From NCBI RefSeq assembly GCF_014203365.1, contig NZ_JACHIS010000001.1:558001-622000 (forward strand): DNA of 64,000 nucleotides, read 5' to 3'. Position 1 is the first letter of the stretch, and each line of letters starts with the position of its first letter. Below, piece by piece: positions 16,574 through 24,982 of this stretch. A program made the translations under genes and the position numbers. The notes under the pieces were generated by a model. It was given only the letters and a program-made list of their open reading frames with translations. It was not told the DNA's origin and did no database searches. Source of the DNA: Actinoalloteichus hymeniacidonis. Lineage in GTDB: Bacteria > Actinomycetota > Actinomycetes > Mycobacteriales > Pseudonocardiaceae.

Positions 16574-17467
16574 ATGGCTATCTTCCTCACCGAGAACAGC
16601 AAGGTCATCGTTCAGGGCATCACCGGCGCTGAGGGCAGCAAGCACACGCGCCGGATGCTCAAGGCCGGAACGCAGGTCGTGGGCGGGGTCAACCCGCGCA
16701 AGGCAGGCCAGAAGGTCGACTTCGACGGCACGGTGCTGCCCGTGTTCGCCACCGTCGCCGAGGCGATGGAGGCGACCGGCGCCGACGTGACGGTGATCTT
16801 CGTTCCGCCGAAGTTCGCCAAGGCCGCGGCCTTCGAGGCGATCGACGCGGGCATCGGCCTCGCGGTGGTCATCACCGAGGGCATCCCGGTGCACGACACC
16901 GCCGCCTTCTGGGCGCACGCCAACGCCACGGGCAACAAGACCCGGGTCATCGGGCCGAACTGCCCCGGTGTGATCTCTCCCGGTAAGTCCAACGCGGGCA
17001 TCATCCCGGCGGACATCACCGGAGCCGGTCGCATCGGCCTGGTCTCGAAGTCGGGCACCCTGACCTACCAGCTCATGTACGAGCTGCGTGACATCGGCTT
17101 CTCCAGCGCTGTCGGCATCGGTGGCGACCCGGTGATCGGGACCACGCACATCGATGCGCTGCAGGCCTTCCAGGACGACCCGGAGACCGAGGTCATCGTC
17201 CTGATCGGCGAGATCGGCGGCGACGCCGAGGAGCGTGCGGCGGCCTACATCGCCGAGAACGTCACCAAGCCGGTGGTGGGTTACGTCGCGGGCTTCACGG
17301 CTCCCGAGGGCAAGACGATGGGCCACGCAGGCGCAATCGTGTCCGGTTCCTCCGGTACCGCCTCGGCGAAGAAGGAAGCGTTGGAGGCTGTCGGCGTCAA
17401 GGTCGGCAAGACCCCCAGCGAGACCGCGGCACTGGCTCGCGAGGCCGTTGCGGCCCTCGCAGGCTGA
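16574..17467 (+). CDS. sucD: Succinate-CoA ligase subunit alpha
   Basis: CoA-binding and phosphohistidine subunit of succinyl-CoA synthetase, 297 residues. CoA-binding Rossmann fold at the N-terminus ([29 protein letters not shown]), [11 protein letters not shown] in the middle, and the catalytic phospho-His in [16 protein letters not shown] 16574 lies 6 bp after sucC with only a weak GGGGG-type site, in keeping with coupling. A strong terminator follows, so sucCD is a two-gene operon. Confidence 0.97.
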   Translation: MAIFLTENSKVIVQGITGAEGSKHTRRMLKAGTQVVGGVNPRKAGQKVDFDGTVLPVFATVAEAMEATGADVTVIFVPPKFAKAAAFEAIDAGIGLAVVITEGIPVHDTAAFWAHANATGNKTRVIGPNCPGVISPGKSNAGIIPADITGAGRIGLVSKSGTLTYQLMYELRDIGFSSAVGIGGDPVIGTTHIDALQAFQDDPETEVIVLIGEIGGDAEERAAAYIAENVTKPVVGYVAGFTAPEGKTMGHAGAIVSGSSGTASAKKEALEAVGVKVGKTPSETAALAREAVAALAG

Positions 17468-17490
17468 GTCGCCACAGGTCACACTGATCA

Positions 17491-17531
17491 ACAGCAGGGC
17501 CGGACATTCCTTGGGATGTCCGGCCTGCTGT
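17491..17531 (+). terminator. Strong terminator of the sucCD operon
   Basis: Arms ACAGCAGG-GCCGGACAT (17491-17507) and ATGTCCGGC-CTGCTGT (17516-17531) pair fully apart from one bulged G; loop about 8 nt, followed by CGTTTC. Confidence 0.85.
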
Positions 17532-17740
17532 CGTTTCAGCGCCCCCGATGTCCTTCGATGCGCTCCGCTCGAAGGCGGTTGTGGGGCGGTTCGGCCAGAT
17601 GGACCCATTGTGGGTTCGACCCATCCGGGTGCTCGATCACCGAGACGCGTGGCGGTACACCGGACAGAGAGTCAAAGAGTGGAACCCCGTGAGACCGGAA
17701 TTCGTCCTATCCGGGCGATCGGCTAGCGTTCGGGCTACCC
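17532..17740. other. Intergenic stretch before the 17-bp repeat cluster
   Basis: No ORF with actinobacterial codon bias and no recognisable RNA. It leads into the repeat cluster described next. Confidence 0.4.
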
Positions 17741-17965
17741 GATAACGGCAGTGTCGCGATAACGACACCGTCGCGAGAACCGACAGTGTTCGATAGGGGC
17801 AATGTCTGCGGACCGCACAGTGCCCTCGCGAACGTGGTCCTCGAACATGAGCCAGGTATCAAGAACAAGCATCGCCTGAAGAACGGCAATGCTCGATGAA
17901 CGGCTGGGCCCGCCCCGAGGACCCATGCCGATGTACGGCGGCGTTTGACGAACGGCAGTGTTCGA
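17741..17965. repeat. Cluster of degenerate ~17-bp repeats (core AACGGCAGTGTTCG)
   Basis: At least nine related units precede the antigen-34-like gene. Four are head to tail at exactly 17-bp spacing: 17741 GATAACGGCAGTGTCGC, 17758 GATAACGACACCGTCGC, 17775 GAGAACCGACAGTGTTC, 17792 GATAGGGGCAATGTCTG. A weaker one starts at 17810. After a degenerate stretch come 17861 (AAGAACAAGCATCGC), 17879 (AAGAACGGCAATGCTCG), 17896 (ATGAACGGCTG) and 17948 (ACGAACGGCAGTGTTCG). The best units are imperfect palindromes with arms CGAAC and GTTCG. No CRISPR-like spacers of equal length. Could be clustered protein-binding sites or a decayed interspersed repeat. Confidence 0.75.
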
Positions 17966-18007
17966 CCCCGGCAGCGCCCGCATCCCGGTGGAGGAGGAGA
18001 CCCCGCC

Positions 18008-18742
18008 ATGTCCGTGCCCTACGGCGCACCTCAGCAGCAGCAACCGCAGGCAGGTAGTCCAGCGCAGCCTGCGGGAGGACTCAGCATCGAGTCCATCCTC
18101 GCCATTGTCGGAGCAGGCCTCGGCCTCGTCGTGTACCTGCTCGCCTTCGGCGAGGAATACATCGCGCCGACCTTCGGCGTGGGCGGCGACGCCCGCTCGG
18201 CGACCTCCTTGCTGGTCATCGCGGGCATTCTCGCAGGGCTGGCCCTGCTGCCCAAGGGGCCGCAGCTGCAGCTGCTGTCCTCGTTGATCGCAGTGGTGGG
18301 TGTGCTGTCGCTGCTCCAGCACGTGGTCCACTGGCCCGGTGACGTGTCCGCCATGGCGATCGTGGCGTTGATCGTCGGCATCCTGGAAGCGGGCGCCATC
18401 GTCGCAACCTGGCTGTTCAAGGAGGGCATCATCAAGGCCGCTCCGAAGCAGGCCTACCCGCAGCAGCAGGGCAACTGGAATCCGCAGAGCGGCGGCATCC
18501 CGCAGGCCGGTCAGTACGGTCAGCAGGCGCCGCAGGCGCAGTACGGCCAGCAGCAGGCCCAGTACGGCCAGGCGGAACAGCAGTCGTACGGCCAGCAGGC
18601 CGCACCGGCGACCGGCGGGCAGCCCGCCCAGCCCGCGCCGCAGTACGGCCAGCAGGGCACCGAGATCTTCGGTGGTGTCGCGCAGCAGCCCGGTCAGTAC
18701 GGCCAGGGCACGCCGCCCCCCGGTGGTTACGGCCAGGGCTGA
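18008..18742 (+). CDS. 34 kDa antigenic-protein-like membrane protein (DUF5336 type)
   Basis: 244-residue membrane protein related to mycobacterial Rv0954. After a short Gln/Pro-rich start come four hydrophobic segments (IESILAIVGAGLGLVVYLLA, SATSLLVIAGILAGLALLP, LLSSLIAVVGVLSLLQHVV and AIVALIVGILEAGAIVATWL). Then follows a tail of about 100 residues rich in Gln, Tyr and Gly with recurring QYGQ and YGQQ units, a low-complexity region likely to be disordered in the cytoplasm. ATG 18008 follows a strong GGAGGAGGAG site. Position between sucD and the DUF6350 gene matches the mycobacterial order. Molecular role not established; the upstream repeat cluster may control it. Confidence 0.85.
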   Translation: MSVPYGAPQQQQPQAGSPAQPAGGLSIESILAIVGAGLGLVVYLLAFGEEYIAPTFGVGGDARSATSLLVIAGILAGLALLPKGPQLQLLSSLIAVVGVLSLLQHVVHWPGDVSAMAIVALIVGILEAGAIVATWLFKEGIIKAAPKQAYPQQQGNWNPQSGGIPQAGQYGQQAPQAQYGQQQAQYGQAEQQSYGQQAAPATGGQPAQPAPQYGQQGTEIFGGVAQQPGQYGQGTPPPGGYGQG

Positions 18743-18764
18743 TCGGCCGCCACAACAGCCACTC

Positions 18765-18798
18765 GATGCCGTGATTCGGTTCGCCGGATCACGGCATC
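18765..18798 (+). terminator. Hairpin after the antigen-34-like gene
   Basis: Perfect 11-bp arms GATGCCGTGAT (18765-18775) and ATCACGGCATC (18788-18798), 12-nt loop, no T-tract. Confidence 0.7.
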
Positions 18799-18915
18799 GC
18801 TGTCTCCGCCGGTTGCGTCGCCACTCGGATGCGTCGCCGATGAGACCCGCAGCTCACCCGTTCGGGCGCGGCGAGGCTGGGCCGAACGGGGCAATGTCGG
18901 TGCGACCCTGCCCGC

Positions 18916-20535
18916 GTGGTCACGCTTCGAACGGCTCGTGAGGAAGGCACGGATCGCGACGCGGTCCCCGAGGCCGGGCAGCTCGATCGCGCCAGAGTCG
19001 TGTCGTCCTCCGTACTGGGTGCGCTGCTGCTCGGTGGTCTGATGGTGGTCGCATTGGCTGCGGTGACACTGAGCACCGCAGGCTCGGATGGAATATCCGC
19101 CGAGGCACTGCTGGGCCTGTCGATTCCCGGTTGGCTGGCGAGTCATCAGGTTCCGTTGACCATCGGCGGCTACCCGTTCGGCGTGCTGCCCCTGTTGCCG
19201 ACCCTGATCCTGTTGTGGCTGGTCGGCACGAGCGTCGCCACGGCGGCGCGGCGGTTGGCCGCCACTGCCTGGACCGGTTTGTTGCTGATCGCGGTGACGG
19301 CATCCGCGCATTGTGTTCTGGCCGTCGCCCTTGCCGAAGCGGTGACCGGTGGCAGTGCTGGTGCGGTGCTGGCCGTTCCCTCGACCTCGGGGTTGACCGC
19401 TGGGCTGCTGGCAGCGGTGGCGGCCGCGCTCGGCCTGCTGCGGGCCGGGGTCTTCGGGGAGTGGCTCGATGCCCTGCCCACGAGTCTCCGGCAGGGCGCC
19501 CGGGTTGGTCTGTTCGTGGTGGCGGGCCTGCTGGCGGCGGGTACTTCGGTGCTGCTCATCGGGCTGCTCTCGGCCACCCCGGACGTCGTGGGACTGTTCA
19601 CCCAGGATCGCAGCGGTGATGCGATCGGTCTGCTGCTCTGCTCGCTGGCCTACCTGCCCAACGCCGTGATCGCGGGCGCCTCCTTCGTCCTCGGCCCGGG
19701 TTTCGTCTTCGGCGAGACGATGGTCAGTCCGCTGGCGGTCCGGCCGGGACCCATCCTGGAACTACCGCTGCTCGCCGCGTTGCCCACCACCTCGGCGCGG
19801 TCCTGGTGGGCGGTGAGCCTGCTGTTGCCGATCGTCGTCGGGTTGCTGGTCGGCCGGTACTGCCGTCGGATCGACGCCGCGCGCGGGGATCGACTGCGGA
19901 TCCTGGCCTGGGGACTGGCGATGGCCGCCGTGCTCGCCGCGCTCGCCGCAGTTCTGGCAGGCGGCAGGCTCGGCGTCGGTGCTTTCGATCCGGTGCGGCT
20001 TCCGGCGTTGGGGATCGCCCTCGGTGTGGTGGGGTGGACCGGGATTCCGGCCGCCGTACTGGTGTTGGTCGGGCATCGTGTCGCTGAATCGGCGGCGGCG
20101 GTCGAGGCCGTCGCGTTCGCCCGGGTGCGCAGCGAGGACGGGGACGAGTCGGCTGAGGACGAGCTGGCCGAGGGCACGTCGGAGCGCGAGCCGGAGACCG
20201 ACCAGCCGGATGCCGACCAGCGGGACACCGATTCCGGGACGGCGGATGAGACGGATCCCTCGGTATCGGCCGCCAAGCCGGAGACGGATGAGGACGACGG
20301 CCCGAGTGCCCCGGACCTCGGGCAACAGCCGAGGGGTGGGCACGACACCGTCGAGCCGAGTGCGGGATCGGCTGCGGTCCCCGACACCGCGAGTGAACGG
20401 CCCGCCGTCGAACACGAGCCCGGGCCGGACGAGCCCTCGGAGCATGCGGAGGTCTGGCCGGAGGACGACCAGGACGCGGTGCCGAGCACCTCGGCGGCTG
20501 GTTCAGCGGGCAACACGAGCGCCGACCGGGCCTGA
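18916..20535 (+). CDS. DUF6350 family polytopic membrane protein
   Basis: 539 residues, related to mycobacterial Rv0955. About nine to ten membrane segments in the first 390 residues (for example VVSSSVLGALLLGGLMVVAL, PFGVLPLLPTLILLWLVGTS and AAAVGLLRAG-type stretches), with the family region LPNAVIAGASFVLGPGFVFG near residue 255. The C-terminal 145 residues are soluble, very acidic and rich in Asp, Glu, Pro, Ser and Thr. GTG 18916 has no obvious ribosome-binding site and is chosen because it opens the hydrophobic frame. It sits just before purN as in other actinobacteria. Function unknown; the conserved position suggests an envelope role rather than purine synthesis. Confidence 0.83.
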   Translation: MVTLRTAREEGTDRDAVPEAGQLDRARVVSSSVLGALLLGGLMVVALAAVTLSTAGSDGISAEALLGLSIPGWLASHQVPLTIGGYPFGVLPLLPTLILLWLVGTSVATAARRLAATAWTGLLLIAVTASAHCVLAVALAEAVTGGSAGAVLAVPSTSGLTAGLLAAVAAALGLLRAGVFGEWLDALPTSLRQGARVGLFVVAGLLAAGTSVLLIGLLSATPDVVGLFTQDRSGDAIGLLLCSLAYLPNAVIAGASFVLGPGFVFGETMVSPLAVRPGPILELPLLAALPTTSARSWWAVSLLLPIVVGLLVGRYCRRIDAARGDRLRILAWGLAMAAVLAALAAVLAGGRLGVGAFDPVRLPALGIALGVVGWTGIPAAVLVLVGHRVAESAAAVEAVAFARVRSEDGDESAEDELAEGTSEREPETDQPDADQRDTDSGTADETDPSVSAAKPETDEDDGPSAPDLGQQPRGGHDTVEPSAGSAAVPDTASERPAVEHEPGPDEPSEHAEVWPEDDQDAVPSTSAAGSAGNTSADRA

Positions 20536-20634
20536 CCACACCGGCTCGGGGGCGGGCAGGCCGCCCTGACTGCGGTGATCGAGACGCCTCGACCTACGCT
20601 TGGGCATCCCTTCCCGGTTGTCGTGTAGGAGATC

Positions 20635-21297
20635 ATGCTGAGCGCTTCGCCCCCGGATGCAGGGCCCGTCTCCTCCCGGCTTCGACTTCCCGTTCCGGCC
20701 CGTGTGGTCACCCTGCTCTCCGGCGCCGGGACACTCGCCCAGGCACTGCTGGATGCCGCAGTGGCCACCGATTTCCCGGCCCAGGTGGTGGCCGTTGGAT
20801 CGGACCGCCCCGGCGCCGAGGGTCTGGCGCGCGCCGAAGGTGCAGGCCTGCCGACCTTCGCCGTCCGGCTCGCCGATCACCCGGACCGGGCGAGCTGGAA
20901 CCGCGCGTTGGCCGAGGAGGTCGCCGCCTTCGAGCCGGACCTGGTGGTCTCGGCCGGTTTCATGAAGATCCTGGGACCGGACTTCCTCGCCCGTTTCGAG
21001 GGCCGGGTGTTGAACACGCACCCGGCGCTGCTGCCTGCCTTCCCCGGCGCGCACGCGGTCCGGGAGGCGCTCGACTACGGCGTTCGAGTCACCGGCTCCA
21101 CCGTGCACCTGGTGGACGGCGGAGTGGATACCGGCCCCATCTTGGAGCAGGAGGCGGTTGTGGTGCTGCCCTCCGACACCGAGCAGACCTTGCACGAACG
21201 AATCAAGACGGTGGAACGCAGGCTGCTGGTCGACGTGGTGGCCCGGCTGGCCCGTGAGGGCTGCACCGTGATCGGACGAAAGGTGACAATCCCGTGA
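20635..21297 (+). CDS. purN: Phosphoribosylglycinamide formyltransferase (GART)
   Basis: Transfers formyl from 10-formyl-THF to GAR in step 3 of purine synthesis. 220 residues. GAR-binding N-terminal loop [18 protein letters not shown]; formyl-transfer residues in [18 protein letters not shown] (Asn and His of the NxH pair) and [20 protein letters not shown] (catalytic Asp). The phosphate loop reads SGAGT rather than the Gram-negative SGNGSN, as is usual in actinobacteria. ATG 20635 follows TAGGAG. The last bases overlap purH (GTGA), so the two enzymes are made together. Confidence 0.96.
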   Translation: MLSASPPDAGPVSSRLRLPVPARVVTLLSGAGTLAQALLDAAVATDFPAQVVAVGSDRPGAEGLARAEGAGLPTFAVRLADHPDRASWNRALAEEVAAFEPDLVVSAGFMKILGPDFLARFEGRVLNTHPALLPAFPGAHAVREALDYGVRVTGSTVHLVDGGVDTGPILEQEAVVVLPSDTEQTLHERIKTVERRLLVDVVARLAREGCTVIGRKVTIP

Positions 21298-22895
21298 CCG
21301 ACGGTTCGGAGCGCACCGGCCACGACGCCCGTCGCCCGGTGCGACGCGCGCTGATCGCCGTGTCGGACAAGCAGAACCTGATCGAGTTCGCCAGAGGGCT
21401 GCACACGGCGGGGGTGGAGATCGTCTCCACCGGTGGTACCGCCGCGCGCATCGCCGAGGCGGACATCCCGGTCACCCCGGTCGAGAAGGTGACCGGTTTC
21501 CCGGAGTGCCTCGACGGCAGGGTCAAGACCCTGCATCCCGGTGTCCACGCGGGCCTGCTGGCCGACCTGCGCCGGGAGGAGCACGCCGAGCAGCTGCGGA
21601 CCCTGGATATCGCGCCCTTCGACCTGCTGGTCGTGAACCTCTACCCGTTCACCCAGACCGTGGCCTCCGGCGCGGCGCCCGAGGACTGCGTCGAGCAGAT
21701 CGACATCGGCGGACCCGCCATGGTGCGGGCCGGGGCGAAGAACCACGCCAACGTCGCCGTCGTGGTGGACCCGACGCGCTACAGCGCGGTGCTCGACAGC
21801 GTCACCTCGGGCGGATTCACCCTGGCCGAGCGGCAGAGCCTCGCCGCCGACGCCTTCCGACACACCGCCTCCTACGACATGGCGGTGGCCACCTGGATGG
21901 GCGAGACCCTGACGGCGGACGCCGAGCAGGGCGGCTTCGCGAGCTGGCTCGGTCGGAGCTGGGAGCGGGACCGGGTGCTGCGCTACGGCGAGAACCCACA
22001 CCAGCAGGCCGCGTTGTATCTGACCGGCGGTGCGGCGCCCACCGGACTGGCCGGGGCGACCCAGCTGCACGGCAAGGGGATGTCCTACAACAACTACGTC
22101 GATGCGGACGCGGCCTGGCGGTCGGCACACGACCACGAGCTGCCCTGCGTCGCGGTGATCAAGCACGCCAATCCCTGCGGGATCGCCGTCTCCGAGCTGG
22201 CCGATGCGGGTGCCATCGCCGACGCACACCGCAAGGCCCACGCCTGCGACCCGGTCAGCGCCTTCGGCGGGGTCATCGCGGCGAACCGGCCGGTGACCGT
22301 GGAGATGGCCGAGCAGGTGTCGGACATCTTCACCGAGGTGATCATCGCCCCGGAGTTCCTCGACGGGGCGGTCGACGTGCTGACCAGGAAGAAGAACATC
22401 CGAATCCTGGTCGCCGAGCCGCCCGTCCGAGGCGCGGCCGAACTGCGGGCCATCTCCGGTGGGCTGCTGGTGCAGACCTCGGATGCGATCGATGCCGATG
22501 GCGACGACCCGGCGAACTGGACTCGGGTCGGTGCCGAGGTCGATGAGCAGACCGTGGCCGATCTGGCCTTCGCCTGGCGGGCCTGCCGCGCGGTGAAGTC
22601 GAACGCGATTCTGCTCGCCGACGGCGGCGCGACCGTCGGGGCGGGGATGGGCCAGGTCAATCGGGTGGATGCCGCCCGGCTGGCGGTGGCCAGGGCAGGC
22701 GATCGGGCCAAGGGTTCGGTGGCGGCCTCTGACGCGTTCTTCCCCTTCCCGGACGGGCTCCAGGTGTTGTTGGACGCCGGAGTGCGGGCCGTGGTGCAGC
22801 CCGGCGGCTCGGTGCGTGACGCCGAGGTGTTGGCCGCTGCGGAGGCTGCGGGCGTCACCGTGTTCCTCACCGGGACTCGGCACTTCGCGCACTGA
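21294..22895 (+). CDS. purH: AICAR transformylase / IMP cyclohydrolase
   Basis: Bifunctional enzyme for the last two steps of IMP synthesis, 533 residues. The N-terminal IMP cyclohydrolase domain (about residues 15-200) shows [44 protein letters not shown] and NLYPF. The C-terminal transformylase domain shows [28 protein letters not shown] and VIKHANPCG (catalytic Lys-His), ending with the family-typical [22 protein letters not shown] 21294 overlaps the purN stop. Terminated by a perfect 14-bp hairpin. Confidence 0.97.
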   Translation: MTDGSERTGHDARRPVRRALIAVSDKQNLIEFARGLHTAGVEIVSTGGTAARIAEADIPVTPVEKVTGFPECLDGRVKTLHPGVHAGLLADLRREEHAEQLRTLDIAPFDLLVVNLYPFTQTVASGAAPEDCVEQIDIGGPAMVRAGAKNHANVAVVVDPTRYSAVLDSVTSGGFTLAERQSLAADAFRHTASYDMAVATWMGETLTADAEQGGFASWLGRSWERDRVLRYGENPHQQAALYLTGGAAPTGLAGATQLHGKGMSYNNYVDADAAWRSAHDHELPCVAVIKHANPCGIAVSELADAGAIADAHRKAHACDPVSAFGGVIAANRPVTVEMAEQVSDIFTEVIIAPEFLDGAVDVLTRKKNIRILVAEPPVRGAAELRAISGGLLVQTSDAIDADGDDPANWTRVGAEVDEQTVADLAFAWRACRAVKSNAILLADGGATVGAGMGQVNRVDAARLAVARAGDRAKGSVAASDAFFPFPDGLQVLLDAGVRAVVQPGGSVRDAEVLAAAEAAGVTVFLTGTRHFAH

Positions 22896-22907
22896 TTCCT
22901 CGTGCAC

Positions 22908-22948
22908 CAGCGCGTGAACCGTCGCTGCGGGCGGCGGTTCACGCGCTG
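22908..22948. terminator. Terminator between purH and the broken alkB-like gene
   Basis: Perfect 14-bp arms CAGCGCGTGAACCG (22908-22921) and CGGTTCACGCGCTG (22935-22948). Placed between convergent units, it probably serves both strands. Confidence 0.85.
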
Positions 22949-23012
22949 GGCACGGCGCGTGCCGCCGCCCGACTTTGCGAACTGCCGCCCGACACGTCGA
23001 GTGGAGGCAGAG

Positions 23013-23603
23013 TCACCGGGTCGGCTGCTGCCCGGGCCGGCCGTTGCTCGGCGGAGGTAGCACCGTTCGCAATGTCACGGAGATTCTTCGGCTCCGTGGG
23101 ATACGCCCCGACTCCGTCGGGTCGGACTTCCTGGCCGCAATGGCGTGTCGCCACTCGTAGCGAGCGGGGCCGGTCAGCACGCATAGGCTGCCCGGCTCAA
23201 GTCGGACGGGTACTCGCACCGCGCCGTCCAGACTGGTGAAGTCCATGGTGCAGGCGGATCCGAGGCTGATCGTGGCAACATCCGGTCCAAAGCATGGAAC
23301 ACAGTCCACATGTGCGCTGATGCCTTGCCCCGGCAGGTACTCGTTGACGATGACCTGGTCGGCGCGCGAGGCCAGCGCCCCTTCCCGGTAGAGCCGTTCC
23401 GCCAGTCTCACCGCCCAGCCGGGCAGGGGCGGAGCCGGTGTACGACCAGTGACGGATCATCTGCCGTAGTCATAACGATGCCCGTATTGCTGCACTCGTC
23501 GCCTCAGCTCGTTCGACCAGGCTGCCACGTCGATTCGTGCCAACAGCTTTGCCTCGTCGTCGAGCCAGTACGGCAGATACCTCAGTCCGGGCACGGAAAT
23601 CAC
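23013..23603 (-). pseudogene. AlkB-like 2OG-Fe(II) dioxygenase, broken by two frameshifts
   Basis: Three minus-strand frames join into one AlkB-family protein of about 195 residues. Segment 1 (23603 down to the TGA at 23457-23459) reads VISVPGLRYLPYWLDDEAKL and RRRVQQYGHRYDYGR. Segment 2 (from 23460) reads MIRHWSYTGSAP. Segment 3 (about 23420 to 23013) reads LPGWAVRLAERL, VIVNEYLPGQGISAHVDCVP, SLGSACTMDF, LTGPARYEWRHAIAARKSD and RSRRISVTLR. The iron ligands HxD and distal H and the 2OG-binding Arg residues are intact in segment 3. So the gene encoded a nucleic-acid or protein demethylase but is now frame-broken near 23458 and 23418, unless these are assembly errors. It lies beside the SOS mutasome, a DNA-damage neighbourhood. 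Confidence 0.75.
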
Positions 23604-23766
23604 CGTCGGGCCACCCTCATGCTCGTGTGAACCATTCTTCGGTCCAGGGCGATGCCGACCGTTGACGGACGCCGGGTCGGAGCAGGTCGCGCGGCGGAAT
23701 CACCCGGTCGTGGCCTGTCCCACCCTTGACGGGCTCGGTCTGGGTCGGCTTTACTTGTCTCATCGA

Positions 23767-23782
23767 TCGAACACATGTTCGA
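23767..23782. promoter_or_regulatory. Perfect SOS box (LexA site) of the mutasome operon
   Basis: TCGAACACATGTTCGA is a perfect 16-bp palindrome matching the actinobacterial LexA consensus TCGAAC-N4-GTTCGA. It lies 69 bp upstream of the imuA-type start. Expression of imuA-imuB-dnaE2 should therefore be induced by DNA damage. Confidence 0.92.
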
Positions 23783-23851
23783 TCATCTGTGTTTGGTCGT
23801 CAAGGCGGCAGGCGTCGGGGGCCTGCCACCTTGCAGGCGAAAGGGGAGCCG

Positions 23852-24568
23852 GTGTCCCGGGCTGCGGTCACCACGTTGGCAGCGTTGGACGGAGTGGTCG
23901 CGGCGTCGGGGATGGCCGTGGGCACTGCGGACTTCGCGGCACGACGGGTGCTGCCGGTTCGGGAACAGCTGGGTGCGCTACTCCCCTGGGGCGGTCTGCG
24001 TCGGGGCAGCACGGTGGCGGTGCGCGGGTCCACCCTGTTGCTCTTCGCGTTGATCGCAGAGGCCACCGCCGCCGGATCCTGGGCAGCAGTGGTGGGGATG
24101 ACCGGGTTGGGGGTGCTCGCCGCCGCCGAAGCAGGCGTGGCGGTGGAGCGACTCGTCCTGGTTCCCCATCCAGGTAGGGATCCGGCGGCGGTGGTCGCCG
24201 CCTTGATCGACGGGGTCGATCTGGTCGTCGTGGCCGACACCCCGGGCTTGAGATCGTCCGAGGCCAGAAACCTGTCGGCCAGAGCGAGGCAACGCGGCTC
24301 GGTGTTGCTTCCGATGGATCGCGCCGAGGGCTGGCCCGCTCCCGATCTCGAGGTGAACTGCGTCGAGCAGACCTGGCGTGGGCCTGGAACCGGCGAGGGC
24401 CGGTTGCGTGATTGCGAGGCCACGGTGCAGGTGACCGGGCGAGGAGCCGCCGCCCGGCCCAAGACGGCCCGGATGCTCCTGGTCGAGGAGGGTGACCCCT
24501 TAGCCGGGCCTGTGCGACAGAGCGGTCGATCCGCCTCGGACAGGCTTTCGATTCCCGAGGTGGGCTGA
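23852..24568 (+). CDS. ImuA-type RecA-like mutasome accessory protein
   Basis: 238-residue RecA/SulA-like protein, the first member of the imuA-imuB-dnaE2 cassette that performs damage-induced mutagenesis. Visible features: VREQLGALLPWGGLRRGSTV (the ImuA/RecA-like entry strand, without a full Walker A lysine), GLGVLAAAEAGVAVERLVLV, and a Walker-B-like VDLVVVADTPGLRSSEARNL with RARQRGSVLLPM. GTG 23852 is chosen because AAGGGGAG lies just upstream. A perfect SOS box precedes it. In mycobacteria ImuA' forms a complex with ImuB and DnaE2; this protein is the sequence-diverged counterpart found in actinomycetes. The symbol is left empty because orthology to Proteobacterial ImuA is loose. Confidence 0.8.
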   Translation: MSRAAVTTLAALDGVVAASGMAVGTADFAARRVLPVREQLGALLPWGGLRRGSTVAVRGSTLLLFALIAEATAAGSWAAVVGMTGLGVLAAAEAGVAVERLVLVPHPGRDPAAVVAALIDGVDLVVVADTPGLRSSEARNLSARARQRGSVLLPMDRAEGWPAPDLEVNCVEQTWRGPGTGEGRLRDCEATVQVTGRGAAARPKTARMLLVEEGDPLAGPVRQSGRSASDRLSIPEVG

Positions 24569-24982
24569 CCGGCCATCTCGGTGACGAGGATGTCGTATCC
24601 GCCCGCTGCGGCGGACCCAGACAGGTAAATGCCATGGCAGTGGCGCGTGCGGAGCAGAACCGATGTGGGCGTCGGTTCGTCCGCCGCGACGCGGCCGGGT
24701 CTGCCGAGAGACGACTCGGCGCCCCGAGGGCGGCCGTGCTGGGCCGCAGCGGGCTGCCGAGGAGTCCAGAGTCGATGAACAGCCGATGACGGCTGCCATC
24801 GCCAGGTCGCCGCCTAAGCCGTCGGTGGGTCGAGCGGCCGGCTGGATCGGCTCTCGGGCAGGGGCGTCGCGCCCAGCACAGGCGGTTCCCGCCGGGCATG
24901 GCCCGGTCAACGGCTGCGGCTCGACCGGGCCTGTTTCGACGTGCCCACGAGAGCGGGCGGAACACCAGGAAGGAGGACGTTC
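24569..24982. other. Unusually long gap inside the mutasome cassette
   Basis: 414 bp between the imuA-type gene and imuB, whereas imuB and dnaE2 are 2 bp apart. It contains an inverted repeat GAACCGA (24657-24663) / TCGGTTC (24672-24678) that resembles but does not match an SOS box. Open frames here have atypical codon use and I do not call a gene. Confidence 0.45.

Noticed and set aside
17741-17965. CRISPR array
   Set aside because: Units are degenerate, contiguous or irregularly spaced, without unique spacers of constant length, and no cas gene is present.
24657-24678. Second SOS box before imuB
   Set aside because: The dyad is GAACCGA / TCGGTTC with an 8-nt centre, not TCGAAC-N4-GTTCGA.
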